Positions 15,539 through 23,756 of a stretch of 64,000 nucleotides of DNA are shown piece by piece. The notes beneath the pieces were generated by a model. That model saw nothing but the letters and a program-made list of their open reading frames with translations. It did not search any database and was not told where the DNA came from. The stretch lies in NCBI GenBank assembly GCA_902500995.1, contig CABVSR010000008.1, positions 62,001 to 126,000 on the forward strand, written 5' to 3'. Source of the stretch: an uncultured Nitrospira sp. GTDB lineage: Bacteria; Nitrospirota; Nitrospiria; Nitrospirales; Nitrospiraceae. The stretch's first letter is position 1. Every line of letters begins with the position of its first letter. A program made the translations under genes and the position numbers.

Positions 15539-16954
15539 TCAATTCTGAATGGAATACCCATGACTTTTGGGATCGAATCCTTTCCGTTTCAGTTTTTCGA
15601 CAAGGGTCGTGCGATTGACTTGGAGCAACTGAGCGGCGCGACTGGTTATGCCATTCGCTTTGCGCAAGGCTTCGCCGATGAGACGGTTTTCGTAAACCTC
15701 GAGCTCCTTCGTTAAATTGATGCCGTCTTCAGAAAAGCGGATAAACTGCTCGGGGGCCTCGGCCGTCTTGCCGGCAGTCGTCTTTAACGCACGCTCCGGG
15801 AGATCGGCCAGGGTGATCATGCCTCTCTTTTTCAACACACAGAGGCGCTCGATCATATTTTCAAGTTCACGAATGTTTCCCGGCCATTCTTCTTCCGTCA
15901 TGCGCACCAATGCGTCCGGCTCCATTCCGAGAATCTCTGTGCGGCGCAACTGGTTGAATTGAGCGATAAAATGGTTGATGAGAAGCGGGATATCGCTGCG
16001 CCGTTCCCGTAATGGAGGAATGTGAATGGGAATGACGTGCAATCGATAATAGAGATCCTGCCGGAAGCGCCGCTCCTGAACGGCCTGCGCGAGATCTTGA
16101 TTGGTGGCGGCGATAATCCGCACATCGACGTTAATCGTCCTCGTTCCCCCCACACGCTCGAAGCATCGCTCCTGGAGTACCCGCAGCAGCTTTACCTGCA
16201 AGGGCAGGCTCATTTCCCCCACTTCATCTAAAAAGATGGTGCCTCCATGGGCCAGTTCAAAACGGCCAAGCCGGGTGTGAGCAGCTCCGGTAAAGGCTCC
16301 CTTTTCATGACCGAACAGCTCCGACTCCAAGAGGGTTTCGGGAATTGCACCGCAGTTGACCGGCACCAACGGCCGGTCTCGCCGCATGCTATTGAAATGC
16401 AACATGCGCGCAATCAACTCTTTTCCCGTTCCGCTCTCCCCTTCGATCAAGACCGTACTATCGCTATCAGCGACCTTTTCGACAAAATCCAGCACCGTCC
16501 GCATCGGCGCGCTGGTGCCCACCAAATGCTCGAGACGATATTGATCCCGTACCGCTTTGCGAAGAAGGTGGTTCTCCTGTTTCAGCTTATATACATCCAA
16601 GGCTTTCCGCACGACTACGGCAACGGTGTCGGGCTCAAAGGGTTTGGTGATAAAGTCGAAGGCGCCGGCTTTCATCGCGCGCACCGCGTAATCAACGGTT
16701 CCATATCCGGTCATGACAATGGCGATCACCTTGGAATCGATCTTGGAGATCCTGTCGATCGTTTCCAGCCCATCAATTCCTGGCATCTGAAGATCCGTCA
16801 GCACGACATGGACCGGCTGATCCTTCACCGCTTCTACACCGTCCAGCCCGCTCGACATGACCGTCACTTGATGGCCTTCACTGGACAGTGTTTCCGCCAA
16901 GAGCTGGCGTACCGCCGGGTCGTCGTCGATGACGAGAATGTGTGATTGGCTCAT
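15539..16954 (-). CDS. Sigma-54 response regulator with FleQ/FlrA-like DNA-binding end
   Basis: NtrC-family activator of 471 aa: receiver with D10/D11, phospho-acceptor D54 and K104; AAA+ domain with Walker A at 172-179 (GESGTGKE) and intact GAFTGA at 219-224; C-terminal Fis-type helix-turn-helix (GITSRAAQLLQVNRTTLVEK), whose NRTTLVEK recognition helix resembles FleQ/FlrA master flagellar regulators. Unlike FleQ and FlrA, the receiver keeps all phosphorylation residues. The ATG at 16954 follows AGAGGAG. It begins the run of minus-strand flagellar genes but has its own 170-nt gap downstream. The partner kinase is not obvious; the adjacent FlrB-like kinase is one candidate. Confidence 0.83.
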   Translation of the reverse strand: MSQSHILVIDDDPAVRQLLAETLSSEGHQVTVMSSGLDGVEAVKDQPVHVVLTDLQMPGIDGLETIDRISKIDSKVIAIVMTGYGTVDYAVRAMKAGAFDFITKPFEPDTVAVVVRKALDVYKLKQENHLLRKAVRDQYRLEHLVGTSAPMRTVLDFVEKVADSDSTVLIEGESGTGKELIARMLHFNSMRRDRPLVPVNCGAIPETLLESELFGHEKGAFTGAAHTRLGRFELAHGGTIFLDEVGEMSLPLQVKLLRVLQERCFERVGGTRTINVDVRIIAATNQDLAQAVQERRFRQDLYYRLHVIPIHIPPLRERRSDIPLLINHFIAQFNQLRRTEILGMEPDALVRMTEEEWPGNIRELENMIERLCVLKKRGMITLADLPERALKTTAGKTAEAPEQFIRFSEDGINLTKELEVYENRLIGEALRKANGITSRAAQLLQVNRTTLVEKLKRKGFDPKSHGYSIQN

Positions 16955-17314
16955 ACGCGAGCACTCCTCTCTAGAAAAACGAAAGCTCAGAGACGGCTTA
17001 GTCCAAGGTAGCTCTGGATATCAACAGAATACGGCATGTGGAAATACGACTCATATCTGATCAGCTTATTGGGAAATCAGACTTTATTCAAGTAAAAGTA
17101 AGCCCTTGGGGAAGAATGGGACTTGCGTAAATTAGCCCAAGCGCGGCCTGTCACAACTGATTGGGATGCGGCGCGCAACGGACTGCGCTTTGTCTTTAGC
17201 CGCCTGCCGATTCAGGTCGCCCATTCACGCCTTGACAGGCAGGAAGAAGAATTGTAGGGTTCCGACTCTGCCCGATCTTCACGATCTGATCCATTGACAC
17301 TCAATTTTTCGAGG
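16955..17314. other. Gene-free stretch between FleQ-like regulator and tRNA-Thr
   Basis: No convincing coding frame on either strand. It must contain the promoter of the minus-strand regulator; I see only a weak TTGAAT-17-TAAGCT pair there. On the plus strand it carries the probable tRNA promoter described separately. Confidence 0.5.
17232..17260 (+). promoter_or_regulatory. Candidate sigma-70 promoter for tRNA-Thr
   Basis: TTGACA at 17232-17237, a 17-nt spacer and TAGGGT at 17255-17260. The -35 is perfect; the -10 keeps the first T, the A and the last T. The start would fall near 17267, about 48 nt before the tRNA. Confidence 0.4.
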
Positions 17315-17390
17315 GCTGGCGTAGCTCAATTGGCAGAGCAGCGGTTTTGTAAACCGCCGGTTGGGGGTTCGATTCCTCTCGCCAGCTCCA
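17315..17390 (+). tRNA. tRNA-Thr (anticodon TGT)
   Basis: A 76-nt cloverleaf: acceptor GCTGGCG pairs with CGCCAGC, D arm GCTC/GAGC, anticodon arm GCGGT/ACCGC enclosing TTTGTAA with anticodon TGT, and T loop TTCGATT. CCA is encoded. A decayed integrase gene lies immediately downstream on the other strand, so the 3' end of this tRNA was probably an integration site. Confidence 0.97.
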
Positions 17391-17394
17391 TACA

Positions 17395-17949
17395 TTCCAC
17401 TGACGAATCAACCGGTTGGCGGCTTACAGAGCCGCTACTCTCCCCTCGCAGTTCTGCGAGTGTACCCATAAGTGTAACCGTCTGACTCTCAAAGTACGCC
17501 GACAGCGAACGCGCGGCCTGTTCGGGGTCTCGTTCGTTCACAATGTTGTGCCGGTCGAAGACGCTTCGAGTCTTATGGCCTGAAATGGACATGGCCACCT
17601 TCTCTGGCACTCCTGCCCGCACCATGTTGAGCACCGCAGCACGACGGAAGTCACGTGGGATTCTACCTACCCATACTAAGTGCTTTTTCTTCTCGTCTTT
17701 CACCATCCCACCGAGGCCAACCCTCTCGCATGCCTTCCGCCAGGAATGCTTCAAGCTCTGTAGGCGGATTCTCCACGATGGCAGATCCAGGCACAACCAG
17801 GCCATTTGAGGTCGAAACGAGCTCGTTCCGAGCCAATGTAACCCTGGACAGATTCTCTGTGTGATTCGTAGACATCCTTTCACTTTGTGGCGTCCTCTGT
17901 CGCGCTTGGGCACGTCGATGGAGCGCCAAATCTGCCTGGTAGTGAGCAA
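17395..17949 (-). pseudogene. Decayed tyrosine recombinase (phage-type integrase) remnant at tRNA-Thr
   Basis: The frame carries only the C-terminal catalytic region of a tyrosine recombinase: a helix ending SLKHSWRKACERVG, then RDFRRAAVLNMVRAGVPE, SISGHKTRSVFDRHNIV and NERDPEQAARSLSAYF. In relatives the box II reads H-D-L-R and the active-site line reads FDRYNIV. Here the box II His is Arg and the nucleophilic Tyr is His (CAC), so it should be inactive. The N-terminal arm and core-binding domains are absent, and residues before about 63 do not look like integrase. The open frame runs on into the antisense of the tRNA, which is not protein-coding. I found no second copy of the tRNA 3' end to mark attR. 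Confidence 0.75.
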
Positions 17950-18147
17950 CCTGGAATCGCTCGCTCCCAGGGTCGTACTTGGCCCAGACTAGACATCAAG
18001 ACTACATATGTCGGGTGACAACGGCGTCAGAACACTCCCCTCCATAGAGGTACCAATTCTGAGGACTGTCCGAACCGCTGTTTCTAGAATACAGTTGATC
18101 CGATAGCACGAATATTCGAACCCAAGCTAGGCTGGAAAGGAGGAACC

Positions 18148-18513
18148 ATGCAGAATCGATACAGTCAACGAGTTCCGATGGATTGTTCTGTAATGTTTGC
18201 GGGAGATAATTTTGTGGGAGAGGGGCGAATGTTAGACCTTTCTCTTCCGGGGTGTCTCCTTGAAAGTCCTAAACGACTGGCTGCAGGCGAGTATTTACAA
18301 CTGAGATTATTTTTACCTGATCGTCAAGCCCCGTTGCATGTGGCGCTGGCCGCGGTGAGATGGGTAGACGGTTCTAAACTTGGCATCGAGTTTATCCGAA
18401 CGTCCGAAGATGAACAGCGTCGTCTGGAACAATTCGTGCGGCGGCCCCCTTCTCACAGAAGTCCTTCGACATGGAGCGAGGGAATAGTCCTTATCGGAGC
18501 GATAGGACAATGA
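18148..18513 (+). CDS. PilZ domain protein
   Basis: A 121-aa single-domain PilZ protein, a likely cyclic-di-GMP receptor. Both ligand motifs are present: RxxxR (R4-R8, RYSQR) and DxSxxG (D30-G35, DLSLPG). The remaining strands (LRLFLPD, VALAAVRWVDGSKLGIEF) fit the PilZ barrel, and a C-terminal tail of about 25 residues follows. The ATG has a strong AAAGGAGG ribosome site. A second PilZ gene follows 48 nt later on the same strand, so the two are probably cotranscribed. Its target is unknown; flagellar genes lie about 1 kb away. Confidence 0.88.
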   Translation: MQNRYSQRVPMDCSVMFAGDNFVGEGRMLDLSLPGCLLESPKRLAAGEYLQLRLFLPDRQAPLHVALAAVRWVDGSKLGIEFIRTSEDEQRRLEQFVRRPPSHRSPSTWSEGIVLIGAIGQ

Positions 18514-18561
18514 TTGCATTTGGAAATTATTTGATGAATTGGTTTTCCTAGGAGCCCTGTC

Positions 18562-18903
18562 ATGCCAAAGCATTTTAGGCTTCGTACCTACCAGAGGGTC
18601 ATGAGCTGCAATGTCGGCTATTACCTCTCGGAAGATTTTCTTGGAAAAGGCATCATCCGGGATATTTCGACCGGGGGATGGCGTATACAAGGTGACCATC
18701 AAGTCGAAATAGGGATGAAACTCACATTGCGAATGGAGTTCCAGGAAGATAAGTCACCCCTGGAAATAGAGGAAGCTTCAGTTCAATGGGTCAGCGGAAA
18801 AGATTTCGGGATTCAGATTAGAAAGATCCGTCAGACGACGGCAAAGCGATTAGAACGTTTGGTGGGACATCAGTTCTGCGCGCTTCCTCAAATTGAGCAT
18901 TAG
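18562..18903 (+). CDS. PilZ domain protein
   Basis: A 113-aa PilZ protein with RxxxR (R8-R12, RTYQR) and DxSxxG (D34-G39, DISTGG), so cyclic-di-GMP binding is expected. The barrel ends in VQWVSGKDFGIQIRKI, followed by a helix with KRLERLVG, matching the layout of the upstream PilZ protein, although overall similarity is low. Its stop overlaps the 3' end of the convergent GlrR-like gene by 4 nt. No enzymatic domain is attached; a role as a protein adaptor is inferred. Confidence 0.87.
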   Translation: MPKHFRLRTYQRVMSCNVGYYLSEDFLGKGIIRDISTGGWRIQGDHQVEIGMKLTLRMEFQEDKSPLEIEEASVQWVSGKDFGIQIRKIRQTTAKRLERLVGHQFCALPQIEH

Positions 18904-20315
18904 ACATCCTTGACCTCCTCGGCCGCGTCTTCAACCTCACTGAGTTCCAAGTCATGGCGCCCCTTCAGCATCGAGGGATGCAACCCATACTTCTTTAACA
19001 TTTTATAGAAATCCGCCCGATACCGGCCGGCAAACTGAGCTGCCCGGGAGATATTTCCGCCGGTCATTTGCAGAACGTTTCGCAAATAGGAACGCTCAAA
19101 TTCTTCTTTAGCTTCGGTCAAAGGTTTCATGCCAATATCGGTCGATGCCCCACCGGATGGAAGAAGTTCGGGCAACACCATGTCCTGTCGCGACATGACT
19201 ACGGCTTTCTCCACTGCATTCTCAAGTTCCCTGACATTGCCGGGCCATGGGTAGCCCATTAGCCGGTGCATGGCGGCTGGTGTAAATCCACGCACATCTT
19301 TGTTAGCACGACTGGCACTTTGCTTTAGAAAATGCTGGGCCAGGAGCGGAATGTCGTCCCTTCTCTCCCGCAAGGCTGGAATATTGAGTGGCACTACCGA
19401 AACTCTATAGTAGAGATCATGTCGAAATGTTCCAAGCTTTACACATTCCGTCAAATTCTTGTTGGTGGCCGTGATGATCCGCACATCGACTTTTGTCATA
19501 TAATCCGCGCCTACTTCCCGCACTTCCCTCTCTTGCACTGCGCGAAGCAGTTTTACCTGCATCGGAAGCGGCATTTCCGCAATCTCATCGAGGAAAAGAG
19601 TTCCCCCGTTCGCGCTTTGAAAAAGCCCACGTTTGGCGGTCATGGCGTTCGTAAATGCCCCGCGGATATGCCCGAACAATTCGCTTTCAAATAGAGATTC
19701 ACTGATTGCGGCGCAATTCAACGCTACAAACGGCCCCTTCGATCGACGGCTGTTGGCATGTAGAATTCGGGCCAGCACCTCTTTCCCGGTTCCTGTTTCG
19801 CCGGTCAGCAGTACGGATGCATCTGAATCGGCGATCTGAGCCACTTGCTGAAACAAGCGCTGCATGGCGGGACTTCTCGCGATAACATTCTCCAAGCCAT
19901 AGAGCTCTTTGACCAGGGACTTCAGCCGTTGAATTTCTCGAGTCATTCTCAACTGAATCAGAGCTTTATCTATCGTCGCTTTTAACTCTTTGTCTTCGAA
20001 CGGCTTGGTCAAATATCCGAAGGCCCCCCGTTGCATCGCATCTACGGCGTTGGGAATACTTCCGTGTGCGGTTAAAATGATAACGGGAAGCCCAGGTTGA
20101 ATCTGTAAAAGTTCTTCCGTGAGCACCAATCCATCTTCTGCTCGCAACCGCAGGTCCGTGATCGCGATATCGAAAGTTTCCTGTCGAGCAGCGACAAGCG
20201 CATCGCTTCCGGTCGTACAAGGGGTCACTGAAAATCCGAGCGCAGACAGCCGCATGCGCAGTAAATGCAGCAGGCCTTCGTCATCATCCACAACGAGAAT
20301 TCGTTCTTGTTCCAT
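18900..20315 (-). CDS. glrR: GlrR/QseF-type response regulator with GAFTNA loop
   Basis: NtrC-family regulator of 471 aa: receiver (D10/D11, phospho-acceptor D54, GAFGYLTKPF with K104), AAA+ domain with Walker A at 172-179 (GETGTGKE), and a GlrR-like C-terminal helix-turn-helix (ISRAAQFAGRYRADFYKMLK). The sigma-54 contact loop, normally GAFTGA, reads GAFTNA at 219-224 (codons 19644-19661). The order kinase, QseG-like lipoprotein, regulator matches glrK-qseG-glrR of enterobacteria, where GlrR activates glmY with sigma-54. Whether this version still activates sigma-54 is uncertain. It starts 8 nt after the lipoprotein gene. Confidence 0.82.
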   Translation of the reverse strand: MEQERILVVDDDEGLLHLLRMRLSALGFSVTPCTTGSDALVAARQETFDIAITDLRLRAEDGLVLTEELLQIQPGLPVIILTAHGSIPNAVDAMQRGAFGYLTKPFEDKELKATIDKALIQLRMTREIQRLKSLVKELYGLENVIARSPAMQRLFQQVAQIADSDASVLLTGETGTGKEVLARILHANSRRSKGPFVALNCAAISESLFESELFGHIRGAFTNAMTAKRGLFQSANGGTLFLDEIAEMPLPMQVKLLRAVQEREVREVGADYMTKVDVRIITATNKNLTECVKLGTFRHDLYYRVSVVPLNIPALRERRDDIPLLAQHFLKQSASRANKDVRGFTPAAMHRLMGYPWPGNVRELENAVEKAVVMSRQDMVLPELLPSGGASTDIGMKPLTEAKEEFERSYLRNVLQMTGGNISRAAQFAGRYRADFYKMLKKYGLHPSMLKGRHDLELSEVEDAAEEVKDV

Positions 20316-20323
20316 GACGGCCC

Positions 20324-21124
20324 TTAGGGTTTGGACGGCTCCGACTGTTGCGAAGGGACAAAACTCGATGGCGGCTTCATCGGACGGACTTTCCCTCTCA
20401 TCTCCTGATCGATGCGCTTGAGCGCTTCAAGCTGGTTGGTGAGTTCCTCGATTTTCTTGTCACGATCGCTGACTTGCCGCTGGAGGCTTTGAAGAGTCGC
20501 CGGCTCAACCGACATGCGGTGGGATTCGCGGCGGGAATTGAACTGTTCCGCCTTCCGCTCCTGATCCTGAAGCTCACGCTGCATGGCCTCGAGCGATTGA
20601 GCCTCGCTGTCCTGCAACGCGCGTAATTGTTGAATGATGAGTTCGCGGTCGAGGAGATCTCGTACGGTACGTTCGATGGTTTGGGAAAGCACCACGTGGG
20701 TCTGGGCGATTGCGGGGCCGCTCCATACGGAGCGGAACCACGATTGATCAGGCGACACCTCACCCGCCTGCAGCAATTGCAGCCAAAATCGGCTCGACGC
20801 GGCCAAGTGGCCCTTGGGGGAAACGGCAATGACTTTCTCAAAATTATGGATGGCCGACTCTCGACTTTCATACAGAGACGTCAATGCGCGGGCGAAGAAT
20901 ACATGATCGCAGGTATTTTTACTAGCGCATTTGGTCATTGACGAGGAATCTTTACGTAGAGTGGCTGGCAAAATTTTGTCCCCGCCCCCATCGCTTGAAA
21001 AATATGGGGTCTGAGGCGAGGGCGGGGGGAGGGTGCCGCAGGCAGACAGCAGTCCCAGGAACACCAGCAGGGCTATGGGGTGCCGCTGCTGCACTAAGCC
21101 AAAACCCCTGGTCTCGTTAGGCAT
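20324..21124 (-). CDS. qseG: QseG-like lipoprotein
   Basis: A 266-aa lipoprotein with a lipobox near residue 29 (LGLLSACG). A helical middle carries CDHVFFARALTSLYESRESA and SPKGHLAASSRFWLQLLQ. A long C-terminal coiled coil (about 175-245, LEAMQRELQDQERKAEQF and DRDKKIEELTNQLEALKR) ends in a Pro/Ser-rich tail. In enterobacteria QseG is an outer-membrane lipoprotein that interacts with and activates the GlrK (QseE) kinase. Its start overlaps the kinase gene by 31 nt and the regulator follows 8 nt after its stop. Sequence resemblance is modest, so the name rests on order, lipobox and coiled coil. Confidence 0.68.
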   Translation of the reverse strand: MPNETRGFGLVQQRHPIALLVFLGLLSACGTLPPPSPQTPYFSSDGGGDKILPATLRKDSSSMTKCASKNTCDHVFFARALTSLYESRESAIHNFEKVIAVSPKGHLAASSRFWLQLLQAGEVSPDQSWFRSVWSGPAIAQTHVVLSQTIERTVRDLLDRELIIQQLRALQDSEAQSLEAMQRELQDQERKAEQFNSRRESHRMSVEPATLQSLQRQVSDRDKKIEELTNQLEALKRIDQEMRGKVRPMKPPSSFVPSQQSEPSKP

Positions 21125-22635
21125 AAGATAAATCGCACGGTTGTCCCTTTTCCGACTTCACTTTCCACCCAAATTCTTCCGCCATGGGCTTCTACGACTT
21201 TTTTGGCAAGGGCCAATCCGAGTCCGCTTCCCATTGAAGCTTGCCGATTTTTGGTGCGGCCCTGATAAAAGCGCTCGAAAATATGTGGCAGTTCCTCTGC
21301 AGTGATGCCGGGCCCCGAGTCTGCCACCTGGACGAACAGCAACCCTTCATCGCCACGTGGGATCATCTGCAACTTCACCATCGCACCCTCAGGACTGTAC
21401 TTCAACGCATTCGAGAGGAGATTGTCCAGTACTTGTTCAATCCGCGTGCTATCGGCCCTAACCCAGTGCCGTTCCACCGGGGCCTCAATCACGAGTTGCA
21501 CCTGTTTGGCATCCGCCAACAGACGAATTTTATTGACCGAAATATCAGCAATCCGCCGAAGATCCGTCGGGACAAAACGATACTCCATCATGCCCGACTC
21601 CATTTTGGACAGATCCAGAATCGTAGAAATGAGAGACATTAACCTCCGACTACTGTCTGACATGATACGGAGAGTGGTTCGTTGGTCTTGCGTCAATGGA
21701 CCGGGAATTTCATCCAATAGCAGGTGCGTGCCTTCCTGAATTGAAGCCATCGGGGTGCGCAGCTCATGAGAAACATGGGCGAGGAATTCGCTTTTGATAT
21801 CATCCAACTGTTGCAGCTTGGTTCCCATGGACTTGACGGTTTCGCCCAACTCTCGCAATTCGCGAGGGGCCTGCCCATCCAGCGGGGCGTTAAAATTGCC
21901 TAGCCCCATCTCCTGAATCGTAGACTGAAGCCGGCGCAAGGGTCGAAGAATGTTATAGCTTGCCACCGCGGCCATGCCGAGGCCAAACAGAAGGGCGACC
22001 AAAACGAGATTGCGGGTAACGGCTTCCGCCTGCACGGAGCTGGCATGAGACTCGTTTACTCCCGCTGCGAGGCGCTGTTCATGCAATCCGATGTACCGCT
22101 GAAGCGTGGTCGCCATTTTCCCCACCAGGAGCTCGCGCCGCTCATCATAGGCCGAACTCGAGGTCTGGTGCCCGCTTGACTCAGCCAGCTGGGATTGAAA
22201 GAGGGCCAGGTGCGCCTGCTGTAGCTGTTCGACCTCCTTGAGTAACCTCACCTCAGGCTCAGAGGCGTCATGGGCGAGTAAACTCTGCAAAATCTGCTGG
22301 AATTCTTGGCTTTCGGCATCGAAATGCTCAAGAAACGTGGCGGCAGGGACCGCCACATACTTCTTTTCGCCCTGAACCTGCTCATAGACGGATGCTAACA
22401 GGCGTTTGGCAGAATTGATCTCCGGGTGATGGTGAGACGCGACCTCCGTATTGAGACCGGCCAATGTCCGAATCTGCAACAGCGCATAGACATTCACGGC
22501 GGTCATAACGGCGATGATGACCAGATACGTGAGGATTAATCGCCAGAAAATGGAGAGGCGCAAGACCAGGCCCCCTGCGGATGAACGGACGCACGGCCTT
22601 GCCCAAGCGGCAGTGCAGGTTAATCCATACACCAC
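21094..22635 (-). CDS. glrK: GlrK/QseE-type membrane histidine kinase
   Basis: Sensor kinase of up to 513 aa: membrane helix at about 31-54, a helical periplasmic domain (about 55-208), a second helix at 209-229, HAMP, HisKA with H290 (AHVSHELRTPMASIQEG) and HATPase_c (DNLLSNALKYSPEG, DSGPGI, GSGLGLALAKKVVEAHGG). This is the layout of GlrK, which responds to envelope conditions in enterobacteria. The start is uncertain: GTG at 22635 has an upstream AGGGGAGAAGGGA, while TTG at 22563, behind GGGGG with 7-nt spacing, would begin directly at RLSIFWRLI. It is the first gene of the kinase-lipoprotein-regulator operon. Confidence 0.82.
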   Translation of the reverse strand: MVYGLTCTAAWARPCVRSSAGGLVLRLSIFWRLILTYLVIIAVMTAVNVYALLQIRTLAGLNTEVASHHHPEINSAKRLLASVYEQVQGEKKYVAVPAATFLEHFDAESQEFQQILQSLLAHDASEPEVRLLKEVEQLQQAHLALFQSQLAESSGHQTSSSAYDERRELLVGKMATTLQRYIGLHEQRLAAGVNESHASSVQAEAVTRNLVLVALLFGLGMAAVASYNILRPLRRLQSTIQEMGLGNFNAPLDGQAPRELRELGETVKSMGTKLQQLDDIKSEFLAHVSHELRTPMASIQEGTHLLLDEIPGPLTQDQRTTLRIMSDSSRRLMSLISTILDLSKMESGMMEYRFVPTDLRRIADISVNKIRLLADAKQVQLVIEAPVERHWVRADSTRIEQVLDNLLSNALKYSPEGAMVKLQMIPRGDEGLLFVQVADSGPGITAEELPHIFERFYQGRTKNRQASMGSGLGLALAKKVVEAHGGRIWVESEVGKGTTVRFILCLTRPGVLA

Positions 22636-22706
22636 TTCCCTTCTCCCCTCAACAAGTTCTCCAGATTATGCCAACCAGCCGACTCTCGCGTGATGATCGC
22701 GCTCCC

Positions 22707-23525
22707 CTAGCGAGCGGAGTCATGGAATTGCGATTGATAGGCACGTTGTCGCCGGGACGTCGAAGAGAGGGCCGCGAATAGATGGCCTCGAAACAGCAGC
22801 ATACCGACCATGAGGGGCGGAGTCAGAAGCAAGGCCAGCATACCGGTAAGACTTGCGGAAATTCCGAGGTCGGCTAACCAGGCGCTGAGGATCGTGAAGG
22901 GCACCAAAACCAACTGGATGAAATCCAGCCCCGCGCCTCTCCCCAACTGACTCGACAGTTTAAAGAAAAGCGACAAGCCGAGGGGCGCCAACACCAGGGC
23001 CATCGGCAGGAACCATTCAATCCAATTGTCCAAGACGAAATCGTAACTGCGCTTCAACACATCCAGCGGCGAATCATGCCTGGTGAGATAGATCACCTCG
23101 GGGGCTGGATTGAGCAGAATAAAGACCAACAATAAGCAGGCCATCACCAGAAATTGACTATCAGGGTTGGCGCGCAAACTCGTGTCCAGGAGCATCGTGG
23201 GAATCCAGAGCACAAACCCGACACTGATGACGTCCCAGAAATAATGTCCCATGCTTTCCAGCACGTCATGCATCGTGATCGACCGCATGCCTTTAATAGA
23301 CTGTTCGATCAGGCTGAGCGTCGCGCCGATCAGCAGCGCGTTGACGGCGCCAAGCAGAAACCCGCCGAGCATACCAAGAGGCCGGGCGATCTGATGGGCC
23401 AACATCATCAGCAAGGTAAACACGACGACGGCAAGGATGACGAACCATCCGCGAAGGAGAGATCGCCATGTCGCCTGAAGCGCGTCTCGATAGAGGTGGA
23501 GCGTCGAGCTCAATACCGTCAACAT
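22707..23525 (-). CDS. Integral membrane protein of unknown function
   Basis: A 272-aa protein with about six hydrophobic segments (for example FVILAVVVFTLLMMLAHQIA near 28-47, MLGGFLLGAVNALLIGATLSL near 53-73, FLVMACLLLVFILL near 133-146, and LTGMLALLLTPPLMVGMLLF near 231-250). One cytosolic-looking loop contains ESMGHYFWDVISV and another YLTRHDSPLDVLKRSYDFVL. The pattern resembles poorly described bacterial membrane proteins of the DUF4013 or YciC type, but I cannot assign a family. It lies between the GlrK-like kinase and the divergent clpB, with 71 nt to the former. Confidence 0.6.
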   Translation of the reverse strand: MLTVLSSTLHLYRDALQATWRSLLRGWFVILAVVVFTLLMMLAHQIARPLGMLGGFLLGAVNALLIGATLSLIEQSIKGMRSITMHDVLESMGHYFWDVISVGFVLWIPTMLLDTSLRANPDSQFLVMACLLLVFILLNPAPEVIYLTRHDSPLDVLKRSYDFVLDNWIEWFLPMALVLAPLGLSLFFKLSSQLGRGAGLDFIQLVLVPFTILSAWLADLGISASLTGMLALLLTPPLMVGMLLFRGHLFAALSSTSRRQRAYQSQFHDSAR

Positions 23526-23689
23526 AGGTCCATGTCATTGATGCGGGCTGGCGCCTTTGACGGGTGCCCTACCGGTAAGCCGATTCCCACCTGTCGGGCG
23601 GACAATAAGATGGATTCCCCTGACAGGTCAAGTCACGCGACGAAGGACTCCACTCCTAGCCGGCACAGATGCGCCGCCGGTGGCCGGTA

Positions 23690-23717
23690 TTGACTTGCTC
23701 GTCGATATGATTATGTT
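23690..23717 (+). promoter_or_regulatory. Candidate promoter for clpB
   Basis: TTGACT at 23690-23695, a 16-nt spacer, and TATGTT at 23712-23717, about 40 nt before the clpB ATG. It resembles a vegetative promoter. I do not see a CIRCE-type inverted repeat. Confidence 0.35.
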
Positions 23718-23756
23718 CTTTGAGTAGATACGCACATCCACCCAGGAGTCAGCCAC

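Noticed and set aside
18505-18530. AGGACAATGATTGCA upstream of the second PilZ gene resembling sigma-54
   Set aside because: GG to GC spacing is one base too short and the -24 half is poor.
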